This document shows, piece by piece, positions 16,908 through 26,219 of a stretch of DNA of 64,000 nucleotides. Under the pieces are notes generated by a model. It was not told the origin of the DNA. It did no database searches and saw only the letters and a list, made by a program, of their open reading frames with translations. Source of the DNA: Thiorhodovibrio litoralis (GTDB lineage: Bacteria; Pseudomonadota; Gammaproteobacteria; Chromatiales; Chromatiaceae); NCBI RefSeq assembly GCF_033954455.1, contig NZ_CP121473.1, forward strand, positions 4,264,501 through 4,328,500. Direction: 5' to 3'. The stretch's first letter is position 1, and every line of letters begins with the position of its first letter. The translations under genes were made by a program, and so were the position numbers.

Positions 16908-18977
16908 ATGCAGCACAAACAACTGGACGAGCCCCAGAGTGCAGCGGACTTGGGTCCCTGGCAATGGAAAGTGGCGGCCCTTTCAGCAGTGGTCGAGCAT
17001 AGCGACGCCATTGTGGTGGTCAAGGACCTGGACCTGCGGGTCGTGGCCGCGAACGCCGCCTTTGCCAGCGTAGCCGGGAAGCCCTCGGTCGAGTCGCTGA
17101 TCGGCAAGACCGATGCCGAGATCTTTGATGTTTCCCCGGATACTGAGCCGGTGCGCACCTACATGGCCGATGAGCGCGCCGCCCAGCGCCTGCCTGCAGG
17201 CGAGGTCATCGTGCGCGAAGAGCCCGTCATGGCGCACGACGGCAGCACACGCTACTACCTGACCAAAAAGCACCCGATCTTCAGCCCCCAAGGCGAGCTC
17301 GTGGGCACGGGCAATATCTCGGTCGACATCACCGAACGCCACGAGCTTGAAGACCAGCTGCGCGCCAGCAATGAGGCCCTGACCAAGGCCGTGACCCGAG
17401 CAGAAGCCGCGGCCGAGGTGAAAAGCGCCTTTCTCGCGCGCATGAGCCACGAAATCCGCACCCCGATGAACGGCGTTCTCGGCCTGGCGGAACTGGCCCT
17501 GCGCCGCCCGTTGGATGACACCACGCGCCAATACCTGCAAGAACTGCATCAATCCGGCGAGCAGTTGCTTGGCATTCTCAATGACATTCTCGATCAGTCG
17601 AAGATCGACTCCGGCGAGCTCAGCCTGGAGAGCGTCCCCTTCGACCGCGAGGCGCTGTTCGAGAGCGAACGCTCTCTGTTCGCGCCCATGGCCCAGAGCA
17701 AAGGCTTGCAGCTGGTCTCCTCCTGTGATCCGGCCGTGCCACGCTGGCTGATCGGCGATCCTCTGCGCCTGCGCCAGGTCTTATCCAACCTGCTGAGCAA
17801 CGCGATCAAGTTTACCGAACACGGCGAAATCAGCCTGTGCCTGCAATGCCTGGAGCAGAGCGAGGATGCGGTGCGACTGCGCTGGTCAGTGGGCGACACC
17901 GGCATCGGCATGGATCAGGACACCCAGGCACGGCTGTTTCAGCCTTTCACCCAGGGCGATAATTCCATCGCGCGTCGCTTCGGCGGCACCGGGCTGGGCT
18001 TGAGCATCAGCCGCCATCTGGTCGAGCGCATGGGCGGGCGGCTGGAGATCGAAAGTACTCCCGAAGTCGGCAGCCGCTTCTCCTTCGAGATCAGCCTCGT
18101 TCCGACCCAGGCGCCAAGTGAGTTCGCCAGCGCCGACTCCTCCGCCAGCCGCGCAGCAAACGCCGCCGACCTGGACCTGCGCGGGCGGCGCATCCTGGTC
18201 GCCGAGGATCAGCCCATCAACCAGCGCATTATCCACGACATGCTGTGCTTGTTCGGCGCCGAGGTCACGCTGGCGCCGAACGGTCGCGAGGCACTGCAGC
18301 GTCTGGCCGAGAGCGACTTCGACCTGGTGCTGATGGACATCCAGATGCCGGAGATGGACGGCCTGAGCGCCACCGAGCAACTGCGCAATAACCCTGCCTG
18401 GGCCAAGCTGCCGGTCGTTGCGCTCACCGCCGGCGTCACCACCACCGAGCGCGAGCGCATCCGCACCGCCGGCCTCAGCGACCTACTGGCCAAGCCACTG
18501 CGATTGAGCGAGCTGAAAAGCATACTCGGGCGCTGGTTGCCGTCCGCGGTGAGCGGCGCCGGGAGCGAGCCAGGCCCGAGCTCGATCAGTCCAGATCCGC
18601 CAGCCGCGACCCCGTCATTCAACACTGAGGCAGAAAGCGCCGCAGCCGACGTCGACCTCGAGCACCTTTTCGCGCTGCTCGGCGATCGTGCCGAGTGCAA
18701 CGAGTTGCTGCGCGACTTTGCGCAATCCTCGAGCCTCGATATGGACGCCATCACCGCTGCCCTCGGAGCCGAAAACCGCTCCGAAGCCCGCGCCATCGCC
18801 CACCGCCTGCGCGGCGCTGCCGGCAATGTTGGCGCCAATCGGCTCAGTGCCGCAGCCGATCGCCTGGAAAAGGCGCTCGATGCTGGTCAGACGACTTATC
18901 AAGACATCCTGACCGACCTGCGCGCAGCCCATAAAGCCGCGGTTGCAGAGATTGCGCGAAGCTGCGGGGATGATTGA
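16908..18977 (+). CDS. Hybrid sensor histidine kinase (PAS-HisKA-HATPase-REC-Hpt)
   Basis: A 689-aa multidomain kinase with no obvious membrane segment, so probably cytosolic. Domains in order: PAS with PAC-type end (about residues 25-145), HisKA with the phosphorylated His in MSHEIRTPMNG (about 180), HATPase_c with GGTGLGLSIS (about 365), receiver domain with Asp in LVLMDIQMPEMDG (about 475), and C-terminal Hpt with His in AHRLRGAAGN (about 631). This is the BarA/ArcB-like phosphorelay layout. No cognate response regulator lies next to it. Proximity to the hydrogenase operon (180-bp gap) raises the possibility of redox sensing, which is only inference. Confidence 0.9.
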   Translation: MQHKQLDEPQSAADLGPWQWKVAALSAVVEHSDAIVVVKDLDLRVVAANAAFASVAGKPSVESLIGKTDAEIFDVSPDTEPVRTYMADERAAQRLPAGEVIVREEPVMAHDGSTRYYLTKKHPIFSPQGELVGTGNISVDITERHELEDQLRASNEALTKAVTRAEAAAEVKSAFLARMSHEIRTPMNGVLGLAELALRRPLDDTTRQYLQELHQSGEQLLGILNDILDQSKIDSGELSLESVPFDREALFESERSLFAPMAQSKGLQLVSSCDPAVPRWLIGDPLRLRQVLSNLLSNAIKFTEHGEISLCLQCLEQSEDAVRLRWSVGDTGIGMDQDTQARLFQPFTQGDNSIARRFGGTGLGLSISRHLVERMGGRLEIESTPEVGSRFSFEISLVPTQAPSEFASADSSASRAANAADLDLRGRRILVAEDQPINQRIIHDMLCLFGAEVTLAPNGREALQRLAESDFDLVLMDIQMPEMDGLSATEQLRNNPAWAKLPVVALTAGVTTTERERIRTAGLSDLLAKPLRLSELKSILGRWLPSAVSGAGSEPGPSSISPDPPAATPSFNTEAESAAADVDLEHLFALLGDRAECNELLRDFAQSSSLDMDAITAALGAENRSEARAIAHRLRGAAGNVGANRLSAAADRLEKALDAGQTTYQDILTDLRAAHKAAVAEIARSCGDD

Positions 18978-19079
18978 CGTGTCATCGCTTCCCTCTCCAG
19001 ACCCGCCTCGCGAAAATCCCGAAATCGACAGGAATGATCATCGCGCTCTGATCATCTCGATCCAGGTTGTCGCGGGATC

Positions 19080-20870
19080 TTAAGCGGCACCCGACTCGCT
19101 CTGCGCAGGCGTCTCCTCTGTGCGCGCCATCGGCTCAGCCACCCGGCCGAGATCTTCCGGCACCTCCTCACGCACCAGGGCATAGCCGCCGCCGCGGGCG
19201 TTGTCGAGCAGGATATCGACTTCCTCGGTCGCGAGATCCAGCGCGCTCAGGGTTTCGGCAGCCAGGCGCAGGCTGGCTTCCACCGCTTCAGGGAAGGCAC
19301 GGGTGGCGCCGGCGCGCAGCAACGCATCGCAGGTTGTCAAATCGCGCGCGCGGGCGACGATTTTCACCCCGGGGGCATAGGCGCGGATCAGCTCGGTCGC
19401 TTTAATCGCGGCGCGCTGGTCGTCGATGGTCAGCACCACCAACTCGACCTGCTCGATATCCACCGCCTCGAGCAGGTGCGGGTCGCCCATGTCGCCGAAA
19501 TACACGGGGCACCCCTCGCGACGCCAGTTCGCAACCAGCTGTGGGCTGGACTCGAAAGCAATGTACGGAATACCGTTCCCGGACAAAATGGCGCCGATGG
19601 TATGCCCCACCCGCCCAAAGCCGCCGATCACCACCCGCGGCGGCCCTTGGTCTGCGCGATTCGACTCCAGCCGCAGGGATGGATCGACATCGCCTTCGCG
19701 ATCCGGCGCCAGGCGCGCCAGCCCTTCGCCGAGCTTCACCAGCAGCGGGGTCAGCAGCATGCTGACCGAAATCACGCCGACCACCAGCACAAAGGTGCGG
19801 TCGTCGATCATCTCCAGCGCCTTGGCTGCGCCGAACAGCACAAACCCGAACTCCCCGGCCTGAGACAGCAAAAAGGCCACCCGCACCGCCGCGGCGCGGG
19901 TGATGCCGAACAGCAGGCAGAGGACAAACAGCACCAAGATTTTGATCGCCAGCAGACTGCCCAGGTGCATGGCGAAGCGCTCAGGCTGCTGGGCCAGCAC
20001 ACCAATATCTACGGACATGCCGACGGCCACAAAGAACAGACTCATCAAGAGCCCTTTGTGGGGCTCGACCAATGCCTGAATCTGCAGGTTGTAGCGCGAG
20101 CCCGACAGCATCACGCCCATCAGAAAAGCACCGAGCGCCATCGACAGACCGGCAGTTTTCATTGCGAAGGCAGCCAGAAAGACCGAGGCCAGCACCACCA
20201 GGAAGAAGGCATCGCGATTGCCCTGGTGCATCAGTCGCTCAAGCAGCCAGGGCACCAGGTAGCGCCCGACCAGGATCACGGCGCCGACCAGCAGTGCCAC
20301 AATGGCGAGCTGCTCCCACAGCGGAATCTCAACCGGCAGCGGCCCGACATCCGCCAGCACGGGGATCATGGCCAACAGGGGCACCACGGCCAAGTCCTGC
20401 ATCAGCAGGATGGCAAAGGCCGTCTGCCCGTGATGGCTGGCGATCTCCGCACGTTCCTGCAGCAGCTGCATCACCAACGCTGTCGAGGACAAGGCCAAAC
20501 TCATGCCGAGCAGAAGCGCTGTTGACCAATCGGGTTGAAACAGCCGGAAATAGGCCGCCAAACAGCCGCCGCTGATCAAAACCTGCAGGGACCCGAGGCC
20601 AAAAAGCGTGCGGCGCATCTCCCATAGCCGCCCGGGGTGCATTTCAAGCCCGATGACGAACAACAAAAGCACCACACCGAGTTCGGCGAAGTGGCGCAGG
20701 TCTTCAACGTCGCTGGTAATGGACGGGCCCGGGGTATGGGGGCCGAGCAAAATGCCGGCGACCAAGAGACCGAGAATCGAGCCGAGGCCGAAATGCCGAA
20801 ACAAGGCCACGGCTGTCGCTGCCACGACGAGCAGCAAGACGGCTGAAGAGACAAAAGATTCCGGGTCCAT
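19080..20870 (-). CDS. CPA2-family cation:proton antiporter with TrkA-N domain (Kef type)
   Basis: A 596-aa membrane protein. The first 390 residues hold about 12 hydrophobic segments of the Na+/H+ exchanger fold; a cytoplasmic RCK/TrkA-N domain follows, with the dinucleotide motif VVIGGFGRVGHTIGAILSG (about residues 420-438). This layout is that of KefB/KefC/YbaL potassium-efflux systems. No KefF/KefG ancillary gene is adjacent. The last 50 residues are acidic and poorly conserved. Ion specificity cannot be stated from sequence. Confidence 0.88.
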   Translation of the reverse strand: MDPESFVSSAVLLLVVAATAVALFRHFGLGSILGLLVAGILLGPHTPGPSITSDVEDLRHFAELGVVLLLFVIGLEMHPGRLWEMRRTLFGLGSLQVLISGGCLAAYFRLFQPDWSTALLLGMSLALSSTALVMQLLQERAEIASHHGQTAFAILLMQDLAVVPLLAMIPVLADVGPLPVEIPLWEQLAIVALLVGAVILVGRYLVPWLLERLMHQGNRDAFFLVVLASVFLAAFAMKTAGLSMALGAFLMGVMLSGSRYNLQIQALVEPHKGLLMSLFFVAVGMSVDIGVLAQQPERFAMHLGSLLAIKILVLFVLCLLFGITRAAAVRVAFLLSQAGEFGFVLFGAAKALEMIDDRTFVLVVGVISVSMLLTPLLVKLGEGLARLAPDREGDVDPSLRLESNRADQGPPRVVIGGFGRVGHTIGAILSGNGIPYIAFESSPQLVANWRREGCPVYFGDMGDPHLLEAVDIEQVELVVLTIDDQRAAIKATELIRAYAPGVKIVARARDLTTCDALLRAGATRAFPEAVEASLRLAAETLSALDLATEEVDILLDNARGGGYALVREEVPEDLGRVAEPMARTEETPAQSESGAA

Positions 20871-20958
20871 TAGGTGCTCGGATGTTGGCTCAGATACTGG
20901 CTGAAATAGTGGCTCGGATCGGAGTCCGATAGTGGCCGGGGAGTTGGCGGATTGCCCT

Positions 20959-21708
20959 CTAACGCTCGCGCCGTCGGGCGCTCAGCCTCTGATTGCGCTG
21001 AATCAGAGTCATCAGAGGCCCGGAGATTGCAAAGGCAAGAAAGAGCGCGAACAACACGATGGGCGGATCAAGCACCACCAGCGCAAAGCCAAGCATCACA
21101 GCCACCATGACCACGAATGGCACACGACCATGGACATCCAGTTCCTTGAAGCTGTGGTAGCGAAAATTGCTCACCATGAGCAATCCGGCCCCAGCGGTCA
21201 TCGGCACGGCCAGCCAGCCGAGATAAGCGCCCGCGAGTGCGTTGTCCGTGCCGATCCAGACCGCCCCGGCCAGGATGGCAGCAGCGGCAGGACTCGGCAG
21301 GCCCTGAAAATAGCGCTTGTCAGCCACGCCGATCTGGGTGTTAAAGCGCGCCAGACGCAACGCGGCGCCTGCGGTGTAGACAAAGGCCGCCAGCCAGCCC
21401 AGCTTGCCAAGCCCAGTCAGCGCCCAGTTGTAGACCACCAGTGCCGGCGCCACCCCAAAGGCGACCATGTCCGAAAGGCTGTCGTATTCAGCGCCAAAAT
21501 CGCTCTGGGTGTTGGTCATGCGGGCGATGCGCCCGTCGAAGCCATCGAACAACATGGCGGCGAAGATGCCCAGGGCGGCGGCCTCAAAGCGGCCCTGATC
21601 GGCTGCCAGAATGGCGAAGAAACCGGAGAACAGCGCTGCCGTGGTGAACAGATTCGGCAGCAGATAGATGCCCCCGCGCCGCGGTGGTTTGTCGTTTTCT
21701 GGTTGCAT
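20959..21708 (-). CDS. pssA: CDP-diacylglycerol-serine O-phosphatidyltransferase PssA
   Basis: Makes phosphatidylserine, the precursor of phosphatidylethanolamine, in the inner membrane. The CDP-alcohol phosphotransferase motif D-G-x2-A-R-x8-G-x3-D-x3-D is seen as DGRIARM and GAEYDSLSD. About eight hydrophobic segments follow IYLLPNLFTTAALFSGF, the typical PssA start. I place the start at the ATG at 21708 (MQPENDKPPRRGG), because upstream residues to 21783 are not family-like. It is divergent from hoxE across about 245 bp. Confidence 0.9.
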   Translation of the reverse strand: MQPENDKPPRRGGIYLLPNLFTTAALFSGFFAILAADQGRFEAAALGIFAAMLFDGFDGRIARMTNTQSDFGAEYDSLSDMVAFGVAPALVVYNWALTGLGKLGWLAAFVYTAGAALRLARFNTQIGVADKRYFQGLPSPAAAAILAGAVWIGTDNALAGAYLGWLAVPMTAGAGLLMVSNFRYHSFKELDVHGRVPFVVMVAVMLGFALVVLDPPIVLFALFLAFAISGPLMTLIQRNQRLSARRRER

Positions 21709-21954
21709 GGCCCGTTGGAAAGCGGTGATTGAAGACTCTAGAGACTGCAAAGTATGCAGGATTGTGGGCGCTCTGACATCCACGCTTGCTGGTCGAATTC
21801 CTCACTTCTCAACCACGCAGTGCCGGCCGACATCAAATCTTTACTTGGCGCACCCGCCCCACTCGCGTTTTAATGGCGCCTGTCAGGGTCGCGCCCGCCG
21901 CCGGTGGACGCAATCGTCGAATGATCGAGGCCAAGCAATGGATTCCCCCGTACT

Positions 21955-22467
21955 ATGACCATGCAACGCCCCCGCCCGAGCCTGCCCAGCAACGATAAGC
22001 GCTGGAAGCTCGTCAATGCCACCATGCGCCGTTCCGGCTACGCCGAGCATGCGCTGATCGAGGCGCTGCACAGCGTGCAGGATGCCTTTGGTTATCTGGA
22101 TGAGGATGCGATGATGTTCGTCGCCGACTCGCTCGACCTGCCGCTGAGCAAGGTCTATGGCGTCGCGACCTTCTATCATCTGTTCATGCTCAAGCCGCAG
22201 GGGCGCCATAGCTGCGTAGTCTGCACCGGCACCGCCTGCTACATTCAGGGCGCGGGTGCGCTGATCGAGGGGCTGGAACAGCACTTCGGCGTCAATCCGA
22301 GCGAAACGACCGAAGATGGCGCCCTGTCGGTCATGACCGCGCGCTGCGTCGGTGCTTGCGGGTTGGCACCCGCGGTGGTGATCGACGGACAGGTCTCGGG
22401 CAAGCTCGACAGTGATGCACTTAACGCCAAGCTCGCCGAGAAGATCAAGCAGGAGATCGCGCAATGA
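21955..22467 (+). CDS. hoxE: Bidirectional hydrogenase diaphorase subunit HoxE
   Basis: A 170-aa NuoE-like [2Fe-2S] subunit of the NAD(P)-coupled Hox hydrogenase. Ligands: CTGTAC (C-x4-C, about residues 85-90) and CVGAC (C-x3-C, about 126-130). The segment KVYGVATFYHLF matches the conserved NuoE/HoxE core. It is first in the hox operon and overlaps hoxF by an ATGA. A second ATG two codons in is equally possible. Confidence 0.93.
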   Translation: MTMQRPRPSLPSNDKRWKLVNATMRRSGYAEHALIEALHSVQDAFGYLDEDAMMFVADSLDLPLSKVYGVATFYHLFMLKPQGRHSCVVCTGTACYIQGAGALIEGLEQHFGVNPSETTEDGALSVMTARCVGACGLAPAVVIDGQVSGKLDSDALNAKLAEKIKQEIAQ

Positions 22468-24089
22468 ATGTCGATGATCTCGAAGAACTCGCCAACAAGC
22501 ATCGCGACGAAAACGCCACGGTCAAGACCGAGATCCGCGTCTGCACCGCCGCGAGCTGCCAGTCCTCGGGTGCGATGCCGGTGCTCGACGCACTCACGCA
22601 AGGCTGCACTGAGGATGAACACCCCGGCTGCCGTGTCAAGCAGGTCGGCTGCATGGGCCTGTGCTCTGCCGGCCCGCTGGTGGCGGTCGCGGAGCGCGAT
22701 GCCTCACTTGATGATGCGAGCATTTATCGCGATGTCACCGCCGCCGATGCACCTGAGATACTGACCGGCGCCAAGACCGGAGCGCCCGTCGAGCGCCTAC
22801 GCTGCCCCAACGACATGCCGTTTTTTGCCCGTCAGCAGCGCGTGGTGCTAGAAAACTCAGGCGTGGTAGACCCCAACAGCTTTAAGGGGTATGTCGCCCT
22901 TGGCGGCTATCAGGCCATGGTGCAGGCACTGACGGAAATGACCCCGGCTGAGGTCATCGCCGAGGTGACCACCAGCGGGCTGCGCGGCCGCGGTGGTGGC
23001 GGTTATCCGACCGGCCTTAAATGGTCGACCGTCGCCAAGATGCCAACGCGACAAAAATACGTAATCTGCAACGCCGACGAAGGCGATCCCGGCGCATTCA
23101 TGGACCGCGCCATTCTCGAGTCCGACCCCCACCGGGTGCTCGAGGGCATGGCGATTGCCGCCTACGCCATCGGCGCCGACAAAGGTTTTGTTTATATCCG
23201 CGCCGAGTATCCGCTGGCGGTCGAACGGCTGAAAACCGCCATTCGCAAAGCCAAGCGCGCCGGCTTTCTCGGCCATCACATCTGCGTGACCGAGTTCAAC
23301 TTCGATATCGAAATTCGCCTTGGCGCCGGTGCCTTCGTCTGTGGCGAGGAAACCGCGCTCATGGCCTCAGTTGAAGGCGGACGCGGTCAGCCGCGCCCGC
23401 GCCCACCCTACCCGGCCGAGTCCGGACTCTGGGGCTGCCCGACACTGATCAACAATGTCGAGACATTCGCCAATATCGCCCCCATCGTCCGCGAGGGCGG
23501 CAACTGGTACGCTGGCATCGGCACCGAGCGCTCCAAGGGGACCAAAGTCTTTGCGCTCGCCGGTGCCATTCGCAACACTGGCCTCATTGAAGTGCCCATG
23601 GGCACCCCGCTGCGCGATATTATAGAGTCCATCGGCGGCGGCATCCCCAACGACAAGGCCTTCAAGGCGGTGCAAACCGGCGGCCCATCCGGCGGCTGCA
23701 TCCCTGAGTCGCATCTCGACACTCCGGTGGACTACGATAGCCTCAAAACCCTGGGTACCATCATGGGCTCAGGCGGTATGATCGTGATGGACGAGACCTC
23801 CAGCATGGTCGAGGTAGCGCGCTTTTTCATGGAGTTCTGCATGTCGGAGTCCTGCGGCAAGTGCATCCCCTGCCGCGCCGGCACCGCGCAGATGCACGAA
23901 CTGCTCGACCGCATCGCCAAGGCGCAGGCGACACAGGACGACCTCGCGCTACTCGAGGAACTCTGCGAGGTAGTCCAGGCCACCAGCCTGTGTGGACTCG
24001 GACAAACCGCACCCAATCCGGTGGTCAGCACCCTGCGCTACTTCCGCGACGAATACGAACAACGGCTGCGCCAGAAAGACGCGGCCTGA
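22464..24089 (+). CDS. hoxF: Bidirectional hydrogenase NAD-binding flavoprotein HoxF
   Basis: A 541-aa NuoF-like subunit. It starts with a thioredoxin-like [2Fe-2S] domain (CTAASCQSS; GCMGLC), then the NAD-binding glycine loop GLRGRGGGGYPTGLKW (about residues 172-187), the FMN site region ICNADEGDPGAFMDR and the [4Fe-4S] motif ESCGKCIPCRAGT (about 460-472). It exchanges electrons between NAD(H) and the hydrogenase dimer. ATGA overlap with hoxE shows coupling. Confidence 0.95.
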   Translation: MNVDDLEELANKHRDENATVKTEIRVCTAASCQSSGAMPVLDALTQGCTEDEHPGCRVKQVGCMGLCSAGPLVAVAERDASLDDASIYRDVTAADAPEILTGAKTGAPVERLRCPNDMPFFARQQRVVLENSGVVDPNSFKGYVALGGYQAMVQALTEMTPAEVIAEVTTSGLRGRGGGGYPTGLKWSTVAKMPTRQKYVICNADEGDPGAFMDRAILESDPHRVLEGMAIAAYAIGADKGFVYIRAEYPLAVERLKTAIRKAKRAGFLGHHICVTEFNFDIEIRLGAGAFVCGEETALMASVEGGRGQPRPRPPYPAESGLWGCPTLINNVETFANIAPIVREGGNWYAGIGTERSKGTKVFALAGAIRNTGLIEVPMGTPLRDIIESIGGGIPNDKAFKAVQTGGPSGGCIPESHLDTPVDYDSLKTLGTIMGSGGMIVMDETSSMVEVARFFMEFCMSESCGKCIPCRAGTAQMHELLDRIAKAQATQDDLALLEELCEVVQATSLCGLGQTAPNPVVSTLRYFRDEYEQRLRQKDAA

Positions 24090-24126
24090 ATCACAATCGA
24101 CAACTGACATCGATAGCGAGCGACGA

Positions 24127-24663
24127 ATGGCACTGATTCAATGCCCTGAATGCGAAGGCAAGGTCTCCGACCAGGCCCCGGTCTGCCCTCATTGCGGTTT
24201 TCCGCTACGCAGCGACACCGGGTCTTCCTCTAGTTCCTCCTCTGCTCTGGCCGACCCGGCGCACAGCAGCGAAGAAGGATCGGCATCGCCGCAGCTAAGC
24301 CCAAACGCCTACCCCGGCAAGCCCTACCACTGGTCGGACCGAATACCTGTCGCCTTTATCCTGTTCTGGGGCGGCATGCTGGTTGGTGTCATGGGTAGCA
24401 ACGGCGACATGGTCGACAGCCTTCAGGGCAATGGCATTCAGGCGAGCGAGCGCACGCCCATTGGCTGGCTTGCCTGGGCCATGGTTATTGGCGGAGTCAT
24501 CTGGTTCGTCGGCAAGAACCTGCTTGCGTACCTGCATTACCGCAATTGGAAAATCGACAACCTGCACAAAGAAATGATCGAAGAAGCCGAACAGGCTGAA
24601 CAAGCGGCCACCGGTCAAAACGCTGGCCAAGATGCTGGCCAAAATTCAGGCAGCGCCGCCTGA
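24127..24663 (+). CDS. Zinc-ribbon two-helix membrane protein within the hox operon
   Basis: A 178-aa protein I cannot assign to a named family. It has an N-terminal zinc ribbon (CPEC and CPHC, residues 6-23), a Ser-rich linker, two hydrophobic helices (IPVAFILFWGGMLVGVMG; IGWLAWAMVIGGVIWFVG) and a Gln/Ala/Gly-rich tail with GQNAGQDAGQNSG repeats. The ATG at 24127 begins directly with the ribbon. It sits 37 bp after hoxF and 150 bp before hoxU, an unusual interruption of hoxEFUYH. It may be an inserted gene rather than a hydrogenase component; a role in anchoring or assembly is speculation. Confidence 0.75.
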   Translation: MALIQCPECEGKVSDQAPVCPHCGFPLRSDTGSSSSSSSALADPAHSSEEGSASPQLSPNAYPGKPYHWSDRIPVAFILFWGGMLVGVMGSNGDMVDSLQGNGIQASERTPIGWLAWAMVIGGVIWFVGKNLLAYLHYRNWKIDNLHKEMIEEAEQAEQAATGQNAGQDAGQNSGSAA

Positions 24664-24816
24664 TGTCGGGCAACGGCCTGATATCGCGCATCGGATGATA
24701 CCGACTGCCTGATGCCGAGCCGCTGACAGCGAGCCTTTCGCGCTCGCCGACCAGCAAAGACCTTCCATCGCAACCCAGCCCGAAAACCACCAGCCGAGCC
24801 GAGCGGAGTCCAGCGC

Positions 24817-25548
24817 ATGCCATTGCCAACGCCAGCCAGCAATGTCCGGGTCGTCACCCTGCGGATCGACGGCCAGGACCTGTCGGCCCGCGAGGATGAA
24901 ACCATCATCGAGGTCTGTCGGGAAAATCAGATTCCGATCCCCAGTCTGTGCTATCTCGACGGCCTGTCGATTCTTGGCGGCTGCCGCCTGTGCCTAGTCG
25001 AGCTCGAAGGCCAGAACCGCCTGTTCGCCGCCTGCTCGACCCGGGTCGCCGAGGGCATGCATGTCATCACCAACACCGAGCGGCTGCAGCGCTACCGGCG
25101 CACCATCGTCGAGCTGCTCTTCGCCGAGCGCAATCATGTTTGCTCGGTATGCGTCTCCAACGGCCACTGCGAGCTGCAGAATCTCGCCCAAGGCTGTGGT
25201 GTCAATCACGTCCACATGCCTTATCGCTATCACCAGTATCAGGTCGACAGCTCTCATGAGATGTTCCGCGTCGACCACAACCGCTGCGTACTCTGCACAA
25301 GGTGTGTGCGCGTCTGCGACGAAATCGAGGGCGCTCACACCTGGGACATCATGGGCCGCGGCAGCGACTGCCAGGTGATCACCGACATGGCCCGCCCCTG
25401 GGGCGATAGCACCACCTGCACCAGCTGCGGCAAGTGCGTGCAAGTCTGCCCGACCGGCGCACTGGTCAAGCAGGGCACTTCTGCCGGGGAAATGGTCAAA
25501 GATCAGAGCTTCCTGCCGATTCTTGCCCGCCGGAGACACCAGCGATGA
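24817..25548 (+). CDS. hoxU: Bidirectional hydrogenase iron-sulfur subunit HoxU
   Basis: A 243-aa NuoG N-terminal-like subunit. It has a [2Fe-2S] motif ([15 protein letters not shown] and the distal C in FAACSTR), a His/Cys ligated cluster region ([15 protein letters not shown]), and two [4Fe-4S] motifs [11 protein letters not shown] and [12 protein letters not shown]. It carries electrons between HoxEF and HoxY. ATGA overlap with hoxY; separated from hoxF by the zinc-ribbon gene. Confidence 0.94.
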   Translation: MPLPTPASNVRVVTLRIDGQDLSAREDETIIEVCRENQIPIPSLCYLDGLSILGGCRLCLVELEGQNRLFAACSTRVAEGMHVITNTERLQRYRRTIVELLFAERNHVCSVCVSNGHCELQNLAQGCGVNHVHMPYRYHQYQVDSSHEMFRVDHNRCVLCTRCVRVCDEIEGAHTWDIMGRGSDCQVITDMARPWGDSTTCTSCGKCVQVCPTGALVKQGTSAGEMVKDQSFLPILARRRHQR

Positions 25549-26090
25549 GCGCATCCGCCACCAAAATCACGGTCGCCACCACCTGGCTCGACGGCTGCTC
25601 AGGCTGCCACATGTCCTTTCTCGACATGGACGAGCGGCTGGTGGCCTTGGCCGGTCAGATCGACATGGTCTATAGCCCGCTGGTCGATGCCAAAGAGCTA
25701 CCCGAGCAGGTCGATCTTGGCATCATTGAGGGCTCGGTCAGCAACGATGACGACTTCGAGAAGGCCAAGGCCTTTCGCAAGCATTGCAAGTTTCTGATCA
25801 GCCTCGGCGACTGCGCGGTCAATGGCAATGTCCCGGCGATGCGCAATGCGTTCAAGCTCGATGCCGTCATTGAGCGCGCCTATCGGGAAAATGTCGATAT
25901 CAACCCGCAGATTCCGACCGAGGGGGTTCCGCGCCTGCGCCAGACCGTGCTGCCGCTGCATGCCGTGGTGCCGGTGGATCTCTACGTACCAGGCTGCCCG
26001 CCGCCAGCAGATGCCATTCATTTTGTGCTGAGCGAGCTGATCGCCGGGCGCACGCCTGACTCCAACGAGCTCACCCGATTCGGTGCCTGA
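25545..26090 (+). CDS. hoxY: Bidirectional hydrogenase small subunit HoxY
   Basis: A 181-aa cytoplasmic hydrogenase small subunit with only the proximal [4Fe-4S] cluster, as is usual for Hox enzymes. Ligands: [10 protein letters not shown] near residue 17, the cysteine in SLGDCAVNG, and GCPPPAD near residue 150. It has no signal peptide. Start ATG at 25545 overlaps the hoxU stop. A 130-bp gap separates it from hoxH. Confidence 0.94.
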   Translation: MSASATKITVATTWLDGCSGCHMSFLDMDERLVALAGQIDMVYSPLVDAKELPEQVDLGIIEGSVSNDDDFEKAKAFRKHCKFLISLGDCAVNGNVPAMRNAFKLDAVIERAYRENVDINPQIPTEGVPRLRQTVLPLHAVVPVDLYVPGCPPPADAIHFVLSELIAGRTPDSNELTRFGA

Positions 26091-26219
26091 GCTACCGCGA
26101 CGGCCGATATTCGTTCATTTCCGCCCGTTCCGCGCCATCCAGCCCGCAGCATTCGGAGCTGACATCGACACCGTCAACAGCTATCTCGTCAACCGCCATC
26201 CAGCCAAGAGCCGCCGACC

